DNA from: Halocaridina rubra
Taxonomy: Eukaryota; Arthropoda; Malacostraca; Decapoda; Atyidae
Assembly: GCA_037179515.1 (NCBI GenBank)
Contig: JAXCGZ010000103.1
Span: 51,001-115,000 of the forward strand
Direction of reading: 5' to 3'
DNA: 64,000 nt
Positions 1 to 11,199 of the stretch are shown piece after piece. Positions within the stretch are counted from its first letter, which is position 1, and each line of letters opens with the position of its first letter. A program made the position numbers and the translations under genes. The notes under the pieces are model-generated. The model saw nothing but the letters and a program-made list of their open reading frames with translations, was not told the origin of the DNA and searched no databases.

Positions 1-190
1 AATAAATAAATGATTGTGACACCAGGATGGGCCAAAAATAAAATAAAACAGCCTTTATCGGGCCTGGGAATGAAGAATACATAAAGAGAAACAGAGATGG
101 AGAGTGTTATGACCTGTCAGATGTCAAGGGATTATAAAAGATGTGTAATGAATACAAACTTCTCTGATGGGTTTTAATATACCTCTGCAT
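1..190 (-). repeat. LINE/SINE tail repeat, copy 1
   Basis: Read on the minus strand this ends in GGTGTCACAATCAT followed by A-rich DNA. It shares long stretches with 24729-24900 (the 'gacaccagga', 'cctggg' and 'gagaaacagagatgg' blocks), and its last ~70 bp resemble the tail of LINE K at 48498-48545. I read it as a SINE or truncated LINE tail cut by the window edge. Confidence 0.55.
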
Positions 191-225
191 TACTTTCATG
201 ATGTATATTCCAAAAATTCTCCTAA

Positions 226-301
226 GATATTATTATTATTATTGTTATTGGTGACAATAATTTTCCTTTGATGATGATTGTGGAGATTATTATTATTATT
301 A

Positions 302-347
<46 letters not shown>

Positions 348-352
348 CATTC
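226..352. repeat. (TTA/ATT)n microsatellite
   Basis: Trinucleotide ATT repeats with interruptions, purest at 285-350. No gene seen in 120-1019; the short frames there are low complexity. Confidence 0.9.
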
Positions 353-424
353 CGAATTTATCATCAAACCATTATTTTTACAATAAATAATGTAGTTTTG
401 ATTGATTGAACAAGAGTTAATTAA

Positions 425-427
<3 letters not shown>

Positions 428-459
<32 letters not shown>

Positions 460-520
460 AACGTATTTCCCCATTTATTGTCGTCATCTTTCATTTCCTC
501 TTTCTCATATTTATTATAGG
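428..520. repeat. (CT)n microsatellite with attached unique tail
   Basis: (CT)n at 428-456 is followed by a ~60-bp block (gtcaacgtatttcccc...). The same block follows the (CT)n at 4569-4628. On the minus strand it contains AATAAA and ends in (GA)n, which suggests the 3' end of a retroposon. Confidence 0.6.
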
Positions 521-1121
521 TATTTTGCATTAAATAATATCGTTCATTTGGCACAAGAAAACTCATGTAATGACCACGTGGACAATTACAATTGCGAAGA
601 ATTCTCCGTTTACACAAAGTAATCAACGTTATCCTGACACTGTAAAACATTGATTGGCAGAGAGCCTACCAAGGCATATTTTGCTCTCGACCGGGGAGTT
701 ATACATACACTATGCATAAGAATACTTATACATAATATAAATGAATACGTATTTATATGCATAAATTTAATATAAATAAGTATACATACAATGTCTGTAA
801 ATCTACATACATGCACTTCAACTACAATAAACAAAACTATCATGCAAAACAACACTTACATAATGTACGTAGAAATAAACTGTCTTGAAATATATTCAAG
901 ACAAGAGAGATCTACTTATGTACAAAATTCAATTCAATTCAAAAAATTTATGGACATAATAGGCAATTACATCAAATGGAGCTTGCTAGCAAGCTGGGGG
1001 TAGACGATCGGCATCACACGGTGTATGTGTGTGATTACCTAATTGTGATTACCTAATTGTGTTTACGGGAAAGAGCCCAAAGCTCGTATCTTCCCGTCTC
1101 CTGATCGGTTCCATTTTAGTC

Positions 1122-3945
1122 TTAGTGATACTTATCATACCTGTCCTTAAAACTATGGATTGAGATAGCATAAACTACCTCCTCGCTTAGCCAATTCCAA
1201 TTATCAACTACTCTTACACTGAAAAAGTATTTCCTTACATCCTGCAAAGAACTTTTCTTACGAAGCTTCAAACTATGACCTCTAGTTCTAGAGCCAGCCA
1301 TATCAAAATATCGATCCCTATCCACTCTATCATAACCATGAAGGAATTTAAAGACTGTCACCATATCCCCCCCTCACTCTTCTAGCTTCGAGTGATGGTA
1401 AGTCTAATTCCCTCAGCCTCTCATCATAACTGAGATTGCGTATTTCTGGCACCAGTTTCGTGGCATGTCTTTGAACTTTTTCAAGCTTAGCTATGTGCTT
1501 TTTCAAGTGCGGATTCCAAAAGGGGCCTGCATATTCGAGTTTTGGCCTCACATAGGTTACATAAATATTTCTGAACATTTCCTTGTCCATGTGCCTGAAG
1601 GCTACCCTTACATTTGATAAGAATGCATATGCTGCCCTTACTATGCCATTTATATGTATTTCTGGAGACAAATCTGCCAGTATGTTTACTCCTAGATCTC
1701 TCTCATTTTCTGTCTCTTGAAGTTGTACTCCAGCCACCGAGTAGTCAAGCTTGGGCCTTCTTGCACTTGTACCCATTCTCATTACCTTACATTTTGAAGT
1801 ATTGAATTTCAGTAGCCACTTTTCTGACCACTCGTGCAGATTATTTAGATCCTCCTGAAGTTCTCTACCATTGTTCTCGTTTTTTACTTTCTTCACAATC
1901 TTTGCATCATCTGCAAACATATTCATGAATGAATTTACAGACTCTGGTAGGTCATTTACATATACAAGGAACAAAAGTGGCCCTAAACCTGAACCCTGTG
2001 GAACTCCACTACTAACTCTTCTCCATTCAGACATTGAGTGTCTTACTCTAACCCTCTGTTCCCTTCCTTCTAAGTAAGTTTTTATCCATTCCAAAACATT
2101 TCCACCTATTCTAGCCATTGATTGCAGATTCCTAATAAGTCTCCCATGTGGAACAGTGTCAAACGCTTTCTGGAAGTCTAGGAATATGCAATCTGCCCAG
2201 CCCTCTCTTTCCTGTAAGATTTGGCTTACCTCATCATAAAATTCTAATAAGTTTGTTACTGTTGATCTACCTTCTCTGAAGCCATGTTGCCTCACTGACA
2301 AAAAGTTGAAGGATTCCAAGTGAAGAGAGATATGTTTCCTTAGTAGTTTCTCCATAACTTTGCAAACTATGCTGGTCAAGGAAACTGGTCTATAGTTCAG
2401 AGCCGTATCCCTCCTTCCCTTTTTGAAGATAGGTATCACATTTGCTTGTTTCCAGCATCTTGGAATCTCCCCCGACTCCAGTGACTCCTTAAATATGATA
2501 CTTAGTGCCACTGATATTGTGCTTGCGCATTTTTTAAGCACATGAGGGGATATGTCATCAGGACCTGTAGCTTTATGAACATCTAAATCCATCAGCGCTT
2601 TGCATACCTCTGTGGCTGTAAGGTTGATGTTCTCTAATACTGGCCCTTGAGCTTCTATCACTGCAATCTGAGGGGGTGGGGTATTTTCTACTGTAAATAC
2701 TGACTGAAACTCCTTGTTCAATTCTTTGCAGATCTCTTCATCAGTCTCAGTGATGCTTCCATCCGCTCTCTTTAGCCTTAAAACCTGTTCTTTTACCTTC
2801 AGTTTTCCTCTGATAAAGCTGTGGAAAAGCTTGGGATTTTCTTTAGCTTTCCTGGTGATGTCCCTCTCATAGTCTCTCTCTGCCTCTCTCCTTTTACTTA
2901 GGTAGTCATTTCTTGCTCTTTTGTAGGTTTGCCAGGCATTTATGTTTTTTCTCCTCCTATACCTTTTCCAGCATTTGTCTCTCCACTCCTTAGCTCTTTT
3001 ACACCCATTATCGAACCATTTCTCTCTGGCATGAATTACACCTACTTTGGTGACAGGTATGCAGCAATCTACTATCTTCCCATATTTCTCACAAAAGATG
3101 TCATACATTTCTTGTACAGATTTGTTGTAAAATAAGGTTCTCCAGTCAATAAATGCAAAAAGCTCATTCATTTTGATGTAATCTCCTTTCGGATAGTTCC
3201 TCTTCATGTCCTCAGTGCCTCTACTCTCAGGAAGAATATCTTCAATGATATACTCCATCAACAACACACAGTGGTCACTCTTTCCAATTGGTGGTTCATA
3301 CTCAATTTTTTCAATATCCAACACATTATCTGTGAACACTAGATCAAGTAGTGATGGCTCATCCCCACCCCTGGCCCTTGTTGGTTCCATTACATGTTGG
3401 TGTAGGAAATTCCCTTGTACGCAATCTAGGAATCTTGCCCCGAATGAGTCCTCACCACTGTGTGGGTCAAGATTTATCCAATCTATCTCTTTATGATTAA
3501 AGTCTCCCATAATCAAAATCCTACATTTTTTTTCCCGTGCCATGTTAACAACTGAGTTTATGACTTCAATAGTACCTATATGACTTTCCTCATAAACTTC
3601 AAGCCTATTTTGGTTCCTTGGTGGGTTGTATACAACAGTTATTATAATGCTCTCTGACCCAGTATTTATGCGAGCAACAAGAAATTCCTTGAACTCACTT
3701 TCTATAGCCAAGTTTATTTCTTCGACTTGAATCCTTTCACTTATGAGCAGTGCTATCCCTCCACCAGTCCTCTCAGATCTTTCAACCCTTAGTATTCTGA
3801 AACCCTTAGGAAAAACTGTGACACTGTTTATGTCCTCACTCAACTTAGTCTCTGTAATTGCTACTATATCTGCCTTACTGTTGTGAATCCTATCTTTTAA
3901 TTCTACTGCCTTACCAGCTAATCCATCAGCATTTGTGTATAACAA
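1122..3945 (-). pseudogene. AC-LINE A ORF2 (endonuclease-reverse transcriptase), one frameshift
   Basis: ORF2 encodes the protein that nicks target DNA and reverse transcribes the element's RNA. The N-terminal third is an APE-type endonuclease: TETKL, MGDFNHKEIDW and a late SDH motif. The reverse transcriptase follows, with NYRPVSLTS, AFDTVPHG, GVPQGSGLGPLLF and the catalytic FADDAKIV. The C-terminal part has the VQRHATKLVPE block common in CR1/L2-like LINEs. The frame runs to 1348, where a run of seven C (six in copies B, D and F) shifts it. The last 80 residues continue in another frame at 1122-1364. GSGLG replaces the usual GSVLG. Confidence 0.85.
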
Positions 3946-3947
3946 TC

Positions 3948-4501
3948 TTAATGAGGCCCCATCCCCTGATCTTCTGTCATTATCTTCTTTATCTCCCCTT
4001 TGTCTGGAAGAACTCTGTAATGAAAATTTTTCTTCTCTTCTTCATTTCTTTCATCATTTAACCTTCTTGCCTCTTGCAACAAGTTTTTGATCTTTCCCAT
4101 CTCTTCCTGTGTTCTGTATTGTCTAATGAAAACTTCATTGAATTCTTGAAGGTCTTTTAGACTTTTTTTTCTCAACAGTATTTCCCTACATGTTTCCCCT
4201 CTCTCAAAGGTTACTTTTGTTGGTCTCGGCTTTCCTTCCCTCGAATATTTACCTAGTTGGTGTATGTTTACAATATCCTCAGGACCACATACTACTCCAA
4301 GCTTTCTTATCAGGTCTACAACCCTAGCTTTATTTTCTTCAAGTCTCCCCTGCCATGTTGGCTCCTGGGACTCGCTTATGCCTGAGATTACCACTGTCTT
4401 CTCCTTATCAAGTGCCTGTCTGATGAGTGGGTTTGCCCTTTCCATCAAAACGTCTTTCATTTTTTCGATTACTGTCTCTTTATAGTCAACTGTTTGTATG
4501 T
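3948..4501 (-). pseudogene. AC-LINE A ORF1 fragment
   Basis: The C-terminal two thirds of ORF1, whose product binds LINE RNA. It has the RRM-like block seen in all copies (VVISGISESQEPTWQGRLEE, then QLGKYSREGKPRPTKVTF). The N-terminal coiled coil is missing because the copy is 5' truncated. The frame appears to run on to 4646 through a (CT)n tract, but that extension is low complexity. The stop lies just before ORF2, which is in the -1 frame. Confidence 0.75.
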
Positions 4502-4595
4502 ACGTGTGTTTGTGTGTATGTGTGCGTGTGTGTATCCCGTTAACCGATTTCCGTTCCGTTCTACAGTAGTCTCTCTCTCTCTCTCTCTCTCTCTC

Positions 4596-4631
<36 letters not shown>

Positions 4632-4802
4632 AACATCTTTCCCCATTTATTGTCATCTTTCATTTCCTCTTTCTCATTTGATTTCTTCTCCTTCCTCTGT
4701 TTCTTTCTTCCCTACTTTGATGGCAAATGGATGCATCCTTTTAAAATTCCATCAGGAAATGAAGAAAGAGAGTGAATTTAAAATGGAGGGAAGTTTATTA
4801 TT

Positions 4803-4847
<45 letters not shown>
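4502..4847. repeat. GT-rich and (CT)n low-complexity block
   Basis: Degraded GT-rich DNA at 4502-4540, (CT)n at 4569-4628, the shared gtcaac...tttcatttcctc block at 4629-4677, and (CT)n at 4806-4847. The EREREREE-type frames here are artefacts. From 4848 to about 5130 I see only AT-rich DNA. Confidence 0.8.
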
Positions 4848-4850
<3 letters not shown>

Positions 4851-5129
4851 GGGGTTTATCTAATTTTCAAGATTATAGTATTATTAATATTCCTTGGTTC
4901 TAAACATTATTCTATCTATCTGCACGAAATCTTAACGTAAATAGTGTCAGCTAAGAGAAAAAGAAAATGTATACAATTTGTTCAAAGAAAACGTATATCA
5001 TACTGTACATGGGAAACTTAAATGATATATTGTGTATATATATTCTCTAAATGCTATTTCCCTGACGATATTATATTGAAACTTTGTTTGCTGTTTGTTC
5101 TTAATGGTTTTTTCAATCTTTATAATATC

Positions 5130-5459
5130 ACGTTCATATAAATTTACGCTTGCACACTGTTGTTAATAAAGTAAAGGGTGGTTTGTGAACAGTGCATGAT
5201 GGATTCGGATTCGGTTTTACGTCACGAACTCCCTTTTCTACTAAGGGCTAGGACGGCTGCCTTCTTGTGAAGGACTTGTTTTAGCAGATGTAATCGTTAC
5301 CCTGAGTCTATGCCCTTACTAACCTCAGTCCGTGACGGGACAATAAAGGTAAAAATAAATGTAAAATTCCTATGTATATATTGTGCTCCGACTTCGCGGA
5401 TTTTCACCTATTGAGGCTGGTCCCGGGTTCGAACCCCCGCAATAAACTAGGGAGCACTG
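5130..5459 (-). mobile_element. Partial TIR element (T4), Tigger/pogo-like family
   Basis: The right end (gagcactg followed by TA at 5460) is the reverse complement of the family terminus CAGTG...TTATYGCGGGGGTTCGG. Upstream, 'aaagggtggtttg...aacagtgca' matches the internal unit of T3 and T2. The left terminus is missing. A ~120-bp insertion (5217-5334) sits inside. Confidence 0.6.
5217..5334. repeat. ~120-bp repeat with GTCAC ends
   Basis: Matches 56838-56954 along its length (about three quarters identical by eye; shared 'ctactaagggctagga', 'ttaacctcag'). Both copies begin GTCACRRACT and end with an imperfect inverse, RGWCCGTGAC-like. It could be a small MITE. Confidence 0.45.
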
Positions 5460-5739
5460 TATTTGCAATTTATATTTCATTACATCGCTAATTTTAAATA
5501 TATCTTGTTTAATATTCCTGTACGTCTACAAAGAATAATGCCAATATAAAAATCTCCCTCCTATTCCTCAGTTTTCTGCTTTTTTGTAATGCTAGCGAGT
5601 CTGTTAGATATGTTGTTTATGCAGTTTTCTTATTATAAAATTGCTTTTGCTGAAAAATTTTGTTATACTATAAAAATTGCTCTTGCTGATAATGCCTGCC
5701 AGGGAATTGGGAGGGCTGGGATAGTAGATTTCATAGGGG

Positions 5740-6288
5740 GTGGGCAAGAGAAATGAGGGGGGAGAGAGAGTGATTGATTTTGAAGTGGCATTTGATCTGA
5801 CATTGGTGAACACATTCTTTGAGAAAAAGGAAAACAGACTGATTACATACAGTAGTGGTAGAAGGGAGAGCCAGAAAGATTTACTGTTGTGTAGGAGAGA
5901 CCATCTGAAGGAGATTAGCAACTGTAAAGTAATAAATGGGGAGAGTGTAGCAGTGCCACATAGGATAGTAGTAACTGATTGCAGGCTTAGGAAATGTAGG
6001 AAAAGTAAGAAGCCGAGGATGGACCCAAAGATAAAGTGGTGGAGATTGAAAGATGCAGAGCTGAGAGCTATGTTTAAGAGAAGAGTGTTGGAAGCGATAA
6101 GGTTGCATGAAGATGTACAAGAATGGTGGACAGAGAATAGTAAGGTGATTTTGAGGGTTGGTGAGGAGGTACTTGGAAAGCAATCAGGAAGGAAACCCCA
6201 AAATGATAAAGAGTCATGGTGGTGGAATGAGGAAGTGCAAGAATGGGTGAAGAACAAGAAAGAAGCTAAGAAAAAGGCAGATTTATAA
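5740..6288 (+). pseudogene. RTE-like LINE R1: endonuclease C-terminus and linker
   Basis: Endonuclease tail of ORF2. Visible blocks are VNTFFEKKE, LITYSSGR, QKDLLLCRRDHLKE (the usual motif has Q-D-Y) and HRIVVTDCRLR, which takes the place of the catalytic SDH/QHR region. A basic linker follows (WWWNEEVQEWV). The first ~100 endonuclease residues are absent, so this copy could not cut DNA. The frame stops at 6288; the RT frame opens about 80 bp on. Confidence 0.7.
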
Positions 6289-6369
6289 GGCCTGGAGCAG
6301 GATAAAGAAGAGTACAAGCAGGCAAAGAAGGAGGCAAGGAGAGCAGTAGCAAAAGCAAAGGCAGATAAA

Positions 6370-7284
6370 TTGAATGAAGTCTATGAAGAGCTGGAAACAC
6401 CAAAAGGAGAGAAGGAAATATGGCAAATTGCCAAGGCTCGAAATGCTGCAACCAAGGACTTGACCCACGTAAGACAAATAAAGGATAACTATGGAGTAGT
6501 TCTAGCAGAAGAGGATGAAATAAAAAGCAGATGGGAAACTTATTTTGAAGGATTACTAAATGAAGAGGACCCAAGAGCAGTATTTGAAGATGGACTTCCA
6601 AATGAAGCAGTTACAACAACAGTGGCTAGAAGAGAGGTAGAGCGGGCAGTAAGGAAAATGAAAAATGGAAAGGCAGTAGGACCTGATAAGATGTCAGTGG
6701 AGGTATGGGAGAGTCTTAGAGAGGAAGGTATAGATATCTTGTGGGACTTAATGCAAAAGATCTTTAGTCAGGAAAAGATGCTAGAGGAATGGAGAGGAAG
6801 CTTAATCATCCCAATCTATAAAGGGAAGGGAGACATTCAGGAGTGTGGAAACTATAGAGGTATAAAGTTGTTAAGTTATACTATGAAGATTTGGGAGATC
6901 ATAGAGAGGAGACTCAGAGAGGAAACGACAATTGGGGATGAACAGTTTGGCTTCATGCCTGGAAGAGGGACAGTGGATGCCATATTTGTCTTGAGACAAA
7001 TGATGGAAAAGCATAGGGAGAATCAGAGAGGACTGCATATTGTCTTTATTGACCTGGAAAAGGCATATGATCGAGTACCACGTCAAGAGGTGTGGAGGTG
7101 TATTAGAGAAAAGGGAGTCCCCGAGAAATATGTAAGAATCATCCAAGATATGCATGAGAGGACAGAGGCAAATGTTAAAAGCAGTGTGGGCTTGACAAAA
7201 AGTCTCTCAGTAAATGATGGTCTGCATCAAGGGTCTGCTTTGAGTCCATATCTATTTGATCTGGTCTTGGATGTAGTAACCTAG
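6370..7284 (+). pseudogene. RTE-like LINE R1: reverse transcriptase, N-terminal part
   Basis: RT fingers and palm. Blocks in order: NGKAVGPDKMSVEVW, IIPIYKGKGDIQECGNYRGI, EQFGFMPGRGTVDAIF, VFIDLEKAYDRVPRQEVW and GLHQGSALSPYLF. The GFMPGRGT and LEKAYDRVPR blocks are typical of the RTE clade. The frame ends at a TAG at 7282-7284, where R2 reads CAT, so a point change broke it. A lysine codon present in R2 (MKIWEKIIERR) is deleted here. Confidence 0.8.
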
Positions 7285-7311
7285 GGTATTAGAGACCAGT
7301 CTCCATGGTGT

Positions 7312-8071
7312 ATGCTCTTTGCAGATGACATTGTGATGTGCAGCAACAGACGAGAGATAGTGCAGGAGAAGCTTGAGGAGTGGAAAAGAGTGATGGAGGA
7401 TAGAAGACTGAAAATCAGCAGGAAGAAGACAGAGTACTTGAGGTTGAGGGATGATGAGGATGGGGAGGTCAATTTGCAGGGGAAGGTGTTGAAAAGAGTT
7501 GAAAAGTTCAAGTACTTGGGATCAACACTAGCAGAGGATGGTGACCTAGTCAGAAATAACACACAGAATACAAGCGGGATGGAAGAACTGGAAAAAAGTG
7601 TCTGGGGTGCTGTGCGACAGGAGAATAGGGATTAAGTTGAGGGGTAAAGTGCAAAAGACAGTTATGAGACCTGCGATGATGTATGGAGCAGAGACATGGG
7701 CAATAAAGAAGACACAAGAGAAAAAACTGGATGTGGCAGAGATGAGGATGTTGAGATGGATGTGTGGGGTGACAAGAAACAATAAGATCAGAAACGAGGT
7801 AATTAGAGGTACCTCAAAATTTAGAGAAATATCAGATAAGATACAAGCAAGTAGACTAAGATGGTATGGTCATGTCGTTAGGAGGGATGAACAGTATGTT
7901 GGGAGGAGGGTGATGGAAATGGATATACAGGGTAGGAGAAGGAGAGGGAGGCCAAAGCGTAGGTGGATGGATTGCATCAATGACCACCTGAGGTCTAAAG
8001 GTTTCTTGGGTGATGAGGTATGGGACAGAAACAAAAGGAGAAAACTGGCCAGAAACATCGACCTCACATAA
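7312..8071 (+). pseudogene. RTE-like LINE R1: RT catalytic box and C-terminal domain
   Basis: Continues the RT past the nonsense codon with the catalytic LFADDIVM, then ISRKKTEYL and KYLGST. A frameshift near 7560-7600 moves the reading frame. The remainder (7598-8071) has MYGAETWAIKK, RWYGHVVRRDE and GRPKRRWMD, the C-terminal signature of RTE-like ORFs. The element cannot make one protein but could be a recent copy, since R2 is close to it across the shared part. Confidence 0.8.
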
Positions 8072-8104
8072 AATTGGGAAAAGATGTAAACGAAGAAGAA
8101 GAAG

Positions 8105-8640
8105 GGACCACCACTACAGTAGGCTCTCGAATTTTATATGAACGAGTTACTGCTCTGAATATACATCCTACTTGCTGGCCTAATGATGACGTCACCACGA
8201 GGGACAATTGATCTCTCTCAATTGGCGGCCAAACATCCCAGAGGCAAGATCTCGCCTCAACAGTCATGCTTACTTCAAGCTTTTTTACATGGCGTCTTCA
8301 CAGGAATTCATCTGGCATAAACAGGGTGAGAGATAGTGTATGGTGAAGCTCCTTGGTAAAGCAAATTGGGAATTTGAGAAACTGGTTAAATTCATTACTG
8401 GTCAAAGCCTAAGAAATTTTTCCCAGTTCCATTCCCATACAAAATGCACTTTTGTAGATTATCTAACTGGAATTTTTTTTGCCAAATTTGATTCCTCGAC
8501 CTAGAAATTATCGCTGATATACACTGATAAGGAATGTCTTTCATGGCGGGTGCCCAAGTAAAATTTCGCCTACAGAATATTGCTCATTACCATGTAATAA
8601 TCTAGCCCTTCTAACGAATTCTATTTTCATTTCACCCATT
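8105..8640. other. No gene recognised
   Basis: Non-repetitive by eye. Short frames on both strands have no recognisable motif and no clear splice context. Confidence 0.5.
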
Positions 8641-9160
8641 TCTATCATCGTAAATAAAGTGTTTTATGTTAACACTTGTAAATTAAGTTTTGAAGCCATA
8701 AATTCCAAAAAATTAATCATTAAAATAAAGTGTTTTATGCTATAAATTGCAAATAATTAATAAATAATTTTGCGTTGTTGGCCTTGCAAACGTTTCTTGT
8801 TAACCACAATATAATGAATGCTTACTGTATTGATCTTACTGATTCTTCATTTACAGGGATGAAAGTGTTTTGAGTTATAACTTGCAAATGCTTCATAAGG
8901 TGGTTTTGCCCTTTTGGCACGGCAAATATCTTTTTGCTAACCAAAATTGAACGAATGCATATTTATTTCGTAGATTCTTCCTATATTGTAAATAAAGTGT
9001 TTTACTATATAAACTGCAAATAAATAATAAGTAATTTTGCCCTATTGGCATTGCAAACGTTTATGGTCACCCACAATTTAAGGAATACGTACTGATTTGT
9101 CTCGCTTATTCTTCATTTATTGTGAATAAATTGCTTTACGCTAATGCCAGCAGATAATTA
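8640..9160. repeat. Diverged tandem repeat, ~133-bp period
   Basis: The motif 'aaataaagtgtttta...ataaattgcaaat' recurs near 8650, 8724, 8862, 8991 and 9123. Each unit also holds 'ttttgcc(c)t.ttggc...gcaaacgttt' and 'gattcttcatttat'. The last three steps are about 138, 129 and 132 bp. Confidence 0.55.
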
Positions 9161-9639
9161 ATGATTTTGTATACTCTTACTGTAGCGTAAATATTTCTGG
9201 TTAGTTGTGACCAACCAATATATTTTCAGCCAGTAAAATAATATTGGAAATTCATTGAGTGCTCGTGCCTTTAGTTTTCCCATTAATAACGGTGTGTCGT
9301 TTCTGTTTCTGCTACTGCAGTGTCCTCTATTCTACTCTGCCTGTGTGAAAGAGGTGATCATCAAATTGAGGCCAAAGTCTTGGCATCCGTCTGTGGTGCC
9401 GGGAATCAAAATCTTGCTCACCACCTCTGGGATTCGAGGCAGCATTCCATAAATTTAAATTTTAAATTTCTTCCAACTTTCCAAAAATTAATTCAAGTTT
9501 TTTAAAGCGTCATTGCATTTCCAAAATTAAAAAAAAGTTGAATTCTGAGTTTCATTTAATTGAGTAGTGGTAGGAGGGTCTGTCATGTCTGTTTGTGAGC
9601 TCTTAACCGAGTTCAGTACCTTGAGTCCCCTTAGTAAAA
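9161..9639. other. No gene recognised; weak ORF-like patch
   Basis: A patch at 9340-9450 is less AT-rich than its surroundings. It has short open frames on both strands (plus 9255-9452; minus from about 9448). Neither matches a family I know, so I do not call a gene. Confidence 0.3.
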
Positions 9640-9873
9640 CAGAAACTTATGACCTTTCATCCTTCAAAAAGCAGATCTAGTGTCATCTCAGAGCCTAGTC
9701 CTCTTTATCTCTGGGTCCTCTGTTCCTTGACTGCTTTTTCTGTCTGTCGTTTTCCTTAGTGTAACATTACCTCATCTATGCATTGTCCTTAACCTTTTTC
9801 CTTTCCTTCGTCTTGGTATCTTCTCGTGCCCGGCCTTTATTGATGAGGGCAGTTTCTGCCTGTCCCGGTGTCT
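9640..9873 (+). mobile_element. LINE K 3'-end fragment
   Basis: Matches the last ~230 bp of LINE K at 48325-48545. Shared blocks are 'tcatccttcaaaaagcagatct', 'tctctgggtcctctgt', 'ttttctgtctgtcg' and the closing hairpin-like 'cctttattgat.agggcagtttttgcctgtcc.ggtgtc'. It abuts the copia remnant directly. Confidence 0.75.
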
Positions 9874-11186
9874 AATCTTGATAATTCAATGAAATACAAA
9901 GCAAGGTATGTAGCTAAAGGGTTTTCCCAGGTAGAAGGGATAGATTTTCATGAGACATTTTCACCCACTGAAAAATTCACATCAGTAAGGATGTTAATGC
10001 AGATTGCAGAACAGAAAGATCTGTTAGTGCATTCAATGGATGTAATGACGGCATATCTCAACACAGATACTGATTGTAAAAACAAACAGTAGAGTGAAAA
10101 GTAAGTGTGTAACCTAAAGAATTCATTATATGGTTTAAAGCAAAGTGGGAGAAATAGGTACATGATGTTGCATGAATGTTTTATCAATGATAATTTCTTG
10201 CAATCTCTTTCAGATCCATGCTTATATACCAAATTTGATGGTGATTCTGTTGTAATTATTTTGTTTTGGGTAGGTGACATTATAATTGCTGCAAGAAATG
10301 ATCAGGTGTTGAATAACATGAAAATTTATTTGAGTGATACATTTAAAATGAAAGATATGGGGAAACTATCCTGGTTGCTTTATATACTTTGTTTTTCATG
10401 ATAACTATATAATTATGAACCAGAAAAAGTACTGCGAGAAAATACTTGAGAGATTTAATATGAGTAATTATAAGCCTAAAGCAATGTCATGTGATGCAAG
10501 TGTTAGTAAAGTTTGTGATAATAATGATACTATAGCATTGGCAGATCCTAAGGAATATAGGGATATTGTGGGTAGCTTGATTTATACTAAGACAGGATCA
10601 AGACCAGATTTGTGCTATGCTGTAACCAGATTATCCCAGTTTATGTCTAAACCAACTAAAGCACATCTAGGCATTGCAAAACATGTTTTGAAATACAAAA
10701 AAGGAATACTTCATTATAGTTTGAAGATAAATAAATCAAATGAACTATTAAAACTAATTGGTTATTGTGACTCTGATTGGGCAAATTCTTAAGACAGACG
10801 TAGTATCACTGGTTAGTTTCTTGGAAGAGCAAGAGAGAGAGAGGATTGTAGCATGGTCTACATGTGAGAAAGAATATATGGCTATCACCTATGCAATTCA
10901 AGAGGCTAATTTTCTTAGGAATTTGTATTATGACATGACAGGATGTGAAAAGGATTTTGTTACTTTATATGTAGATAACCAGGGTGCTATTGCTTTGACC
11001 AGAATTCCTGTGCATCACCAAAGATCAAAATACATTGAGGTAAGATATCACTTTATAAGGTCAGAGGTAGAAGTTGGAAAAGTAAAACTATTGTATGATC
11101 CTTCAGAAGAAAATTTTGCTGATTTATTTACTAAACCTCTTTCCAAGGGTAAAATGGAAAAATATAGTCATCAGAGGGTGACTTAA
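9868..11186 (+). pseudogene. Ty1/copia reverse transcriptase-RNase H remnant
   Basis: Pol fragment in four frames. RT: YKARYVAKGFSQVEGIDFHE, MDVMTAYLN (normally DV..AFLN), NSLYGLKQSGR and then FWVGDIIIAA where YVDD is expected, so one catalytic aspartate is lost. Next: DPKEYRDIVGSLIY and RPDLCYAVTRLSQFM. RNase H: GYCDSDWANS, STCEKEYMAI, YVDNQGAIAL and ADLFTKPLS. Breaks occur at the stop after DTDCKNKQ (10090), near 10401, and at TAA after DWANS (10792). The order is standard for copia and the broken active site says it is dead. Confidence 0.85.
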
Positions 11187-11199
11187 GTTAAAGGGGGGG
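11187..11199 (+). other. Copia polypurine tract
   Basis: Run 'taaaggggggg' just downstream of the pol frame and immediately before TGTTGAG, the position expected for the plus-strand primer. Confidence 0.6.

Larger units (their letters stand above)
1034..4501 (-). mobile_element. AC-LINE copy A (5'-truncated CR1/L2-like LINE)
   Basis: Non-LTR retrotransposon, sense on the minus strand. The 3' end carries two copies of CAATTAGGTAATCA and abuts GT-rich DNA at 1020-1033. The 5' end is cut within ORF1 at about 4501, where the sequence passes into GT-rich DNA (4502-4540). So both ends lie in degraded (GT)n, as in the better-preserved copies B-H. Confidence 0.85.
5690..8104 (+). mobile_element. RTE-like LINE copy R1 (5' truncated, decayed)
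   Basis: Sense-strand LINE with the end of the endonuclease, a full RT and a C-terminal domain, ending in a short (GAA)n tail at 8091-8104. The same tail closes the second copy (R2) at about 45565. Three breaks separate the frames. It is flanked left by AT-rich DNA with no gene (5462-5690). Confidence 0.8.

Noticed and set aside
417..650. Frames ending in EREREREE near (CT)n tracts
   Set aside because: Low-complexity translation of (GA)n; no conserved domain.
1614..3496. Plus-strand frames of 63-96 residues repeated in every AC-LINE copy
   Set aside because: They are antisense shadows of ORF2 and ORF1; they recur only because the LINE recurs.
5415..5445. tRNA T-arm-like 'gggttcgaaccccc'
   Set aside because: It is the terminal region of a TIR element (CGGTTCCGGGACC in other copies); no other tRNA arms are present.
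9255..9452. Plus-strand 65-residue frame and a minus-strand frame with MLPRIPEVVSKILIPG
   Set aside because: Mutually antisense, short, and without splice context or known motif; left as unassigned.
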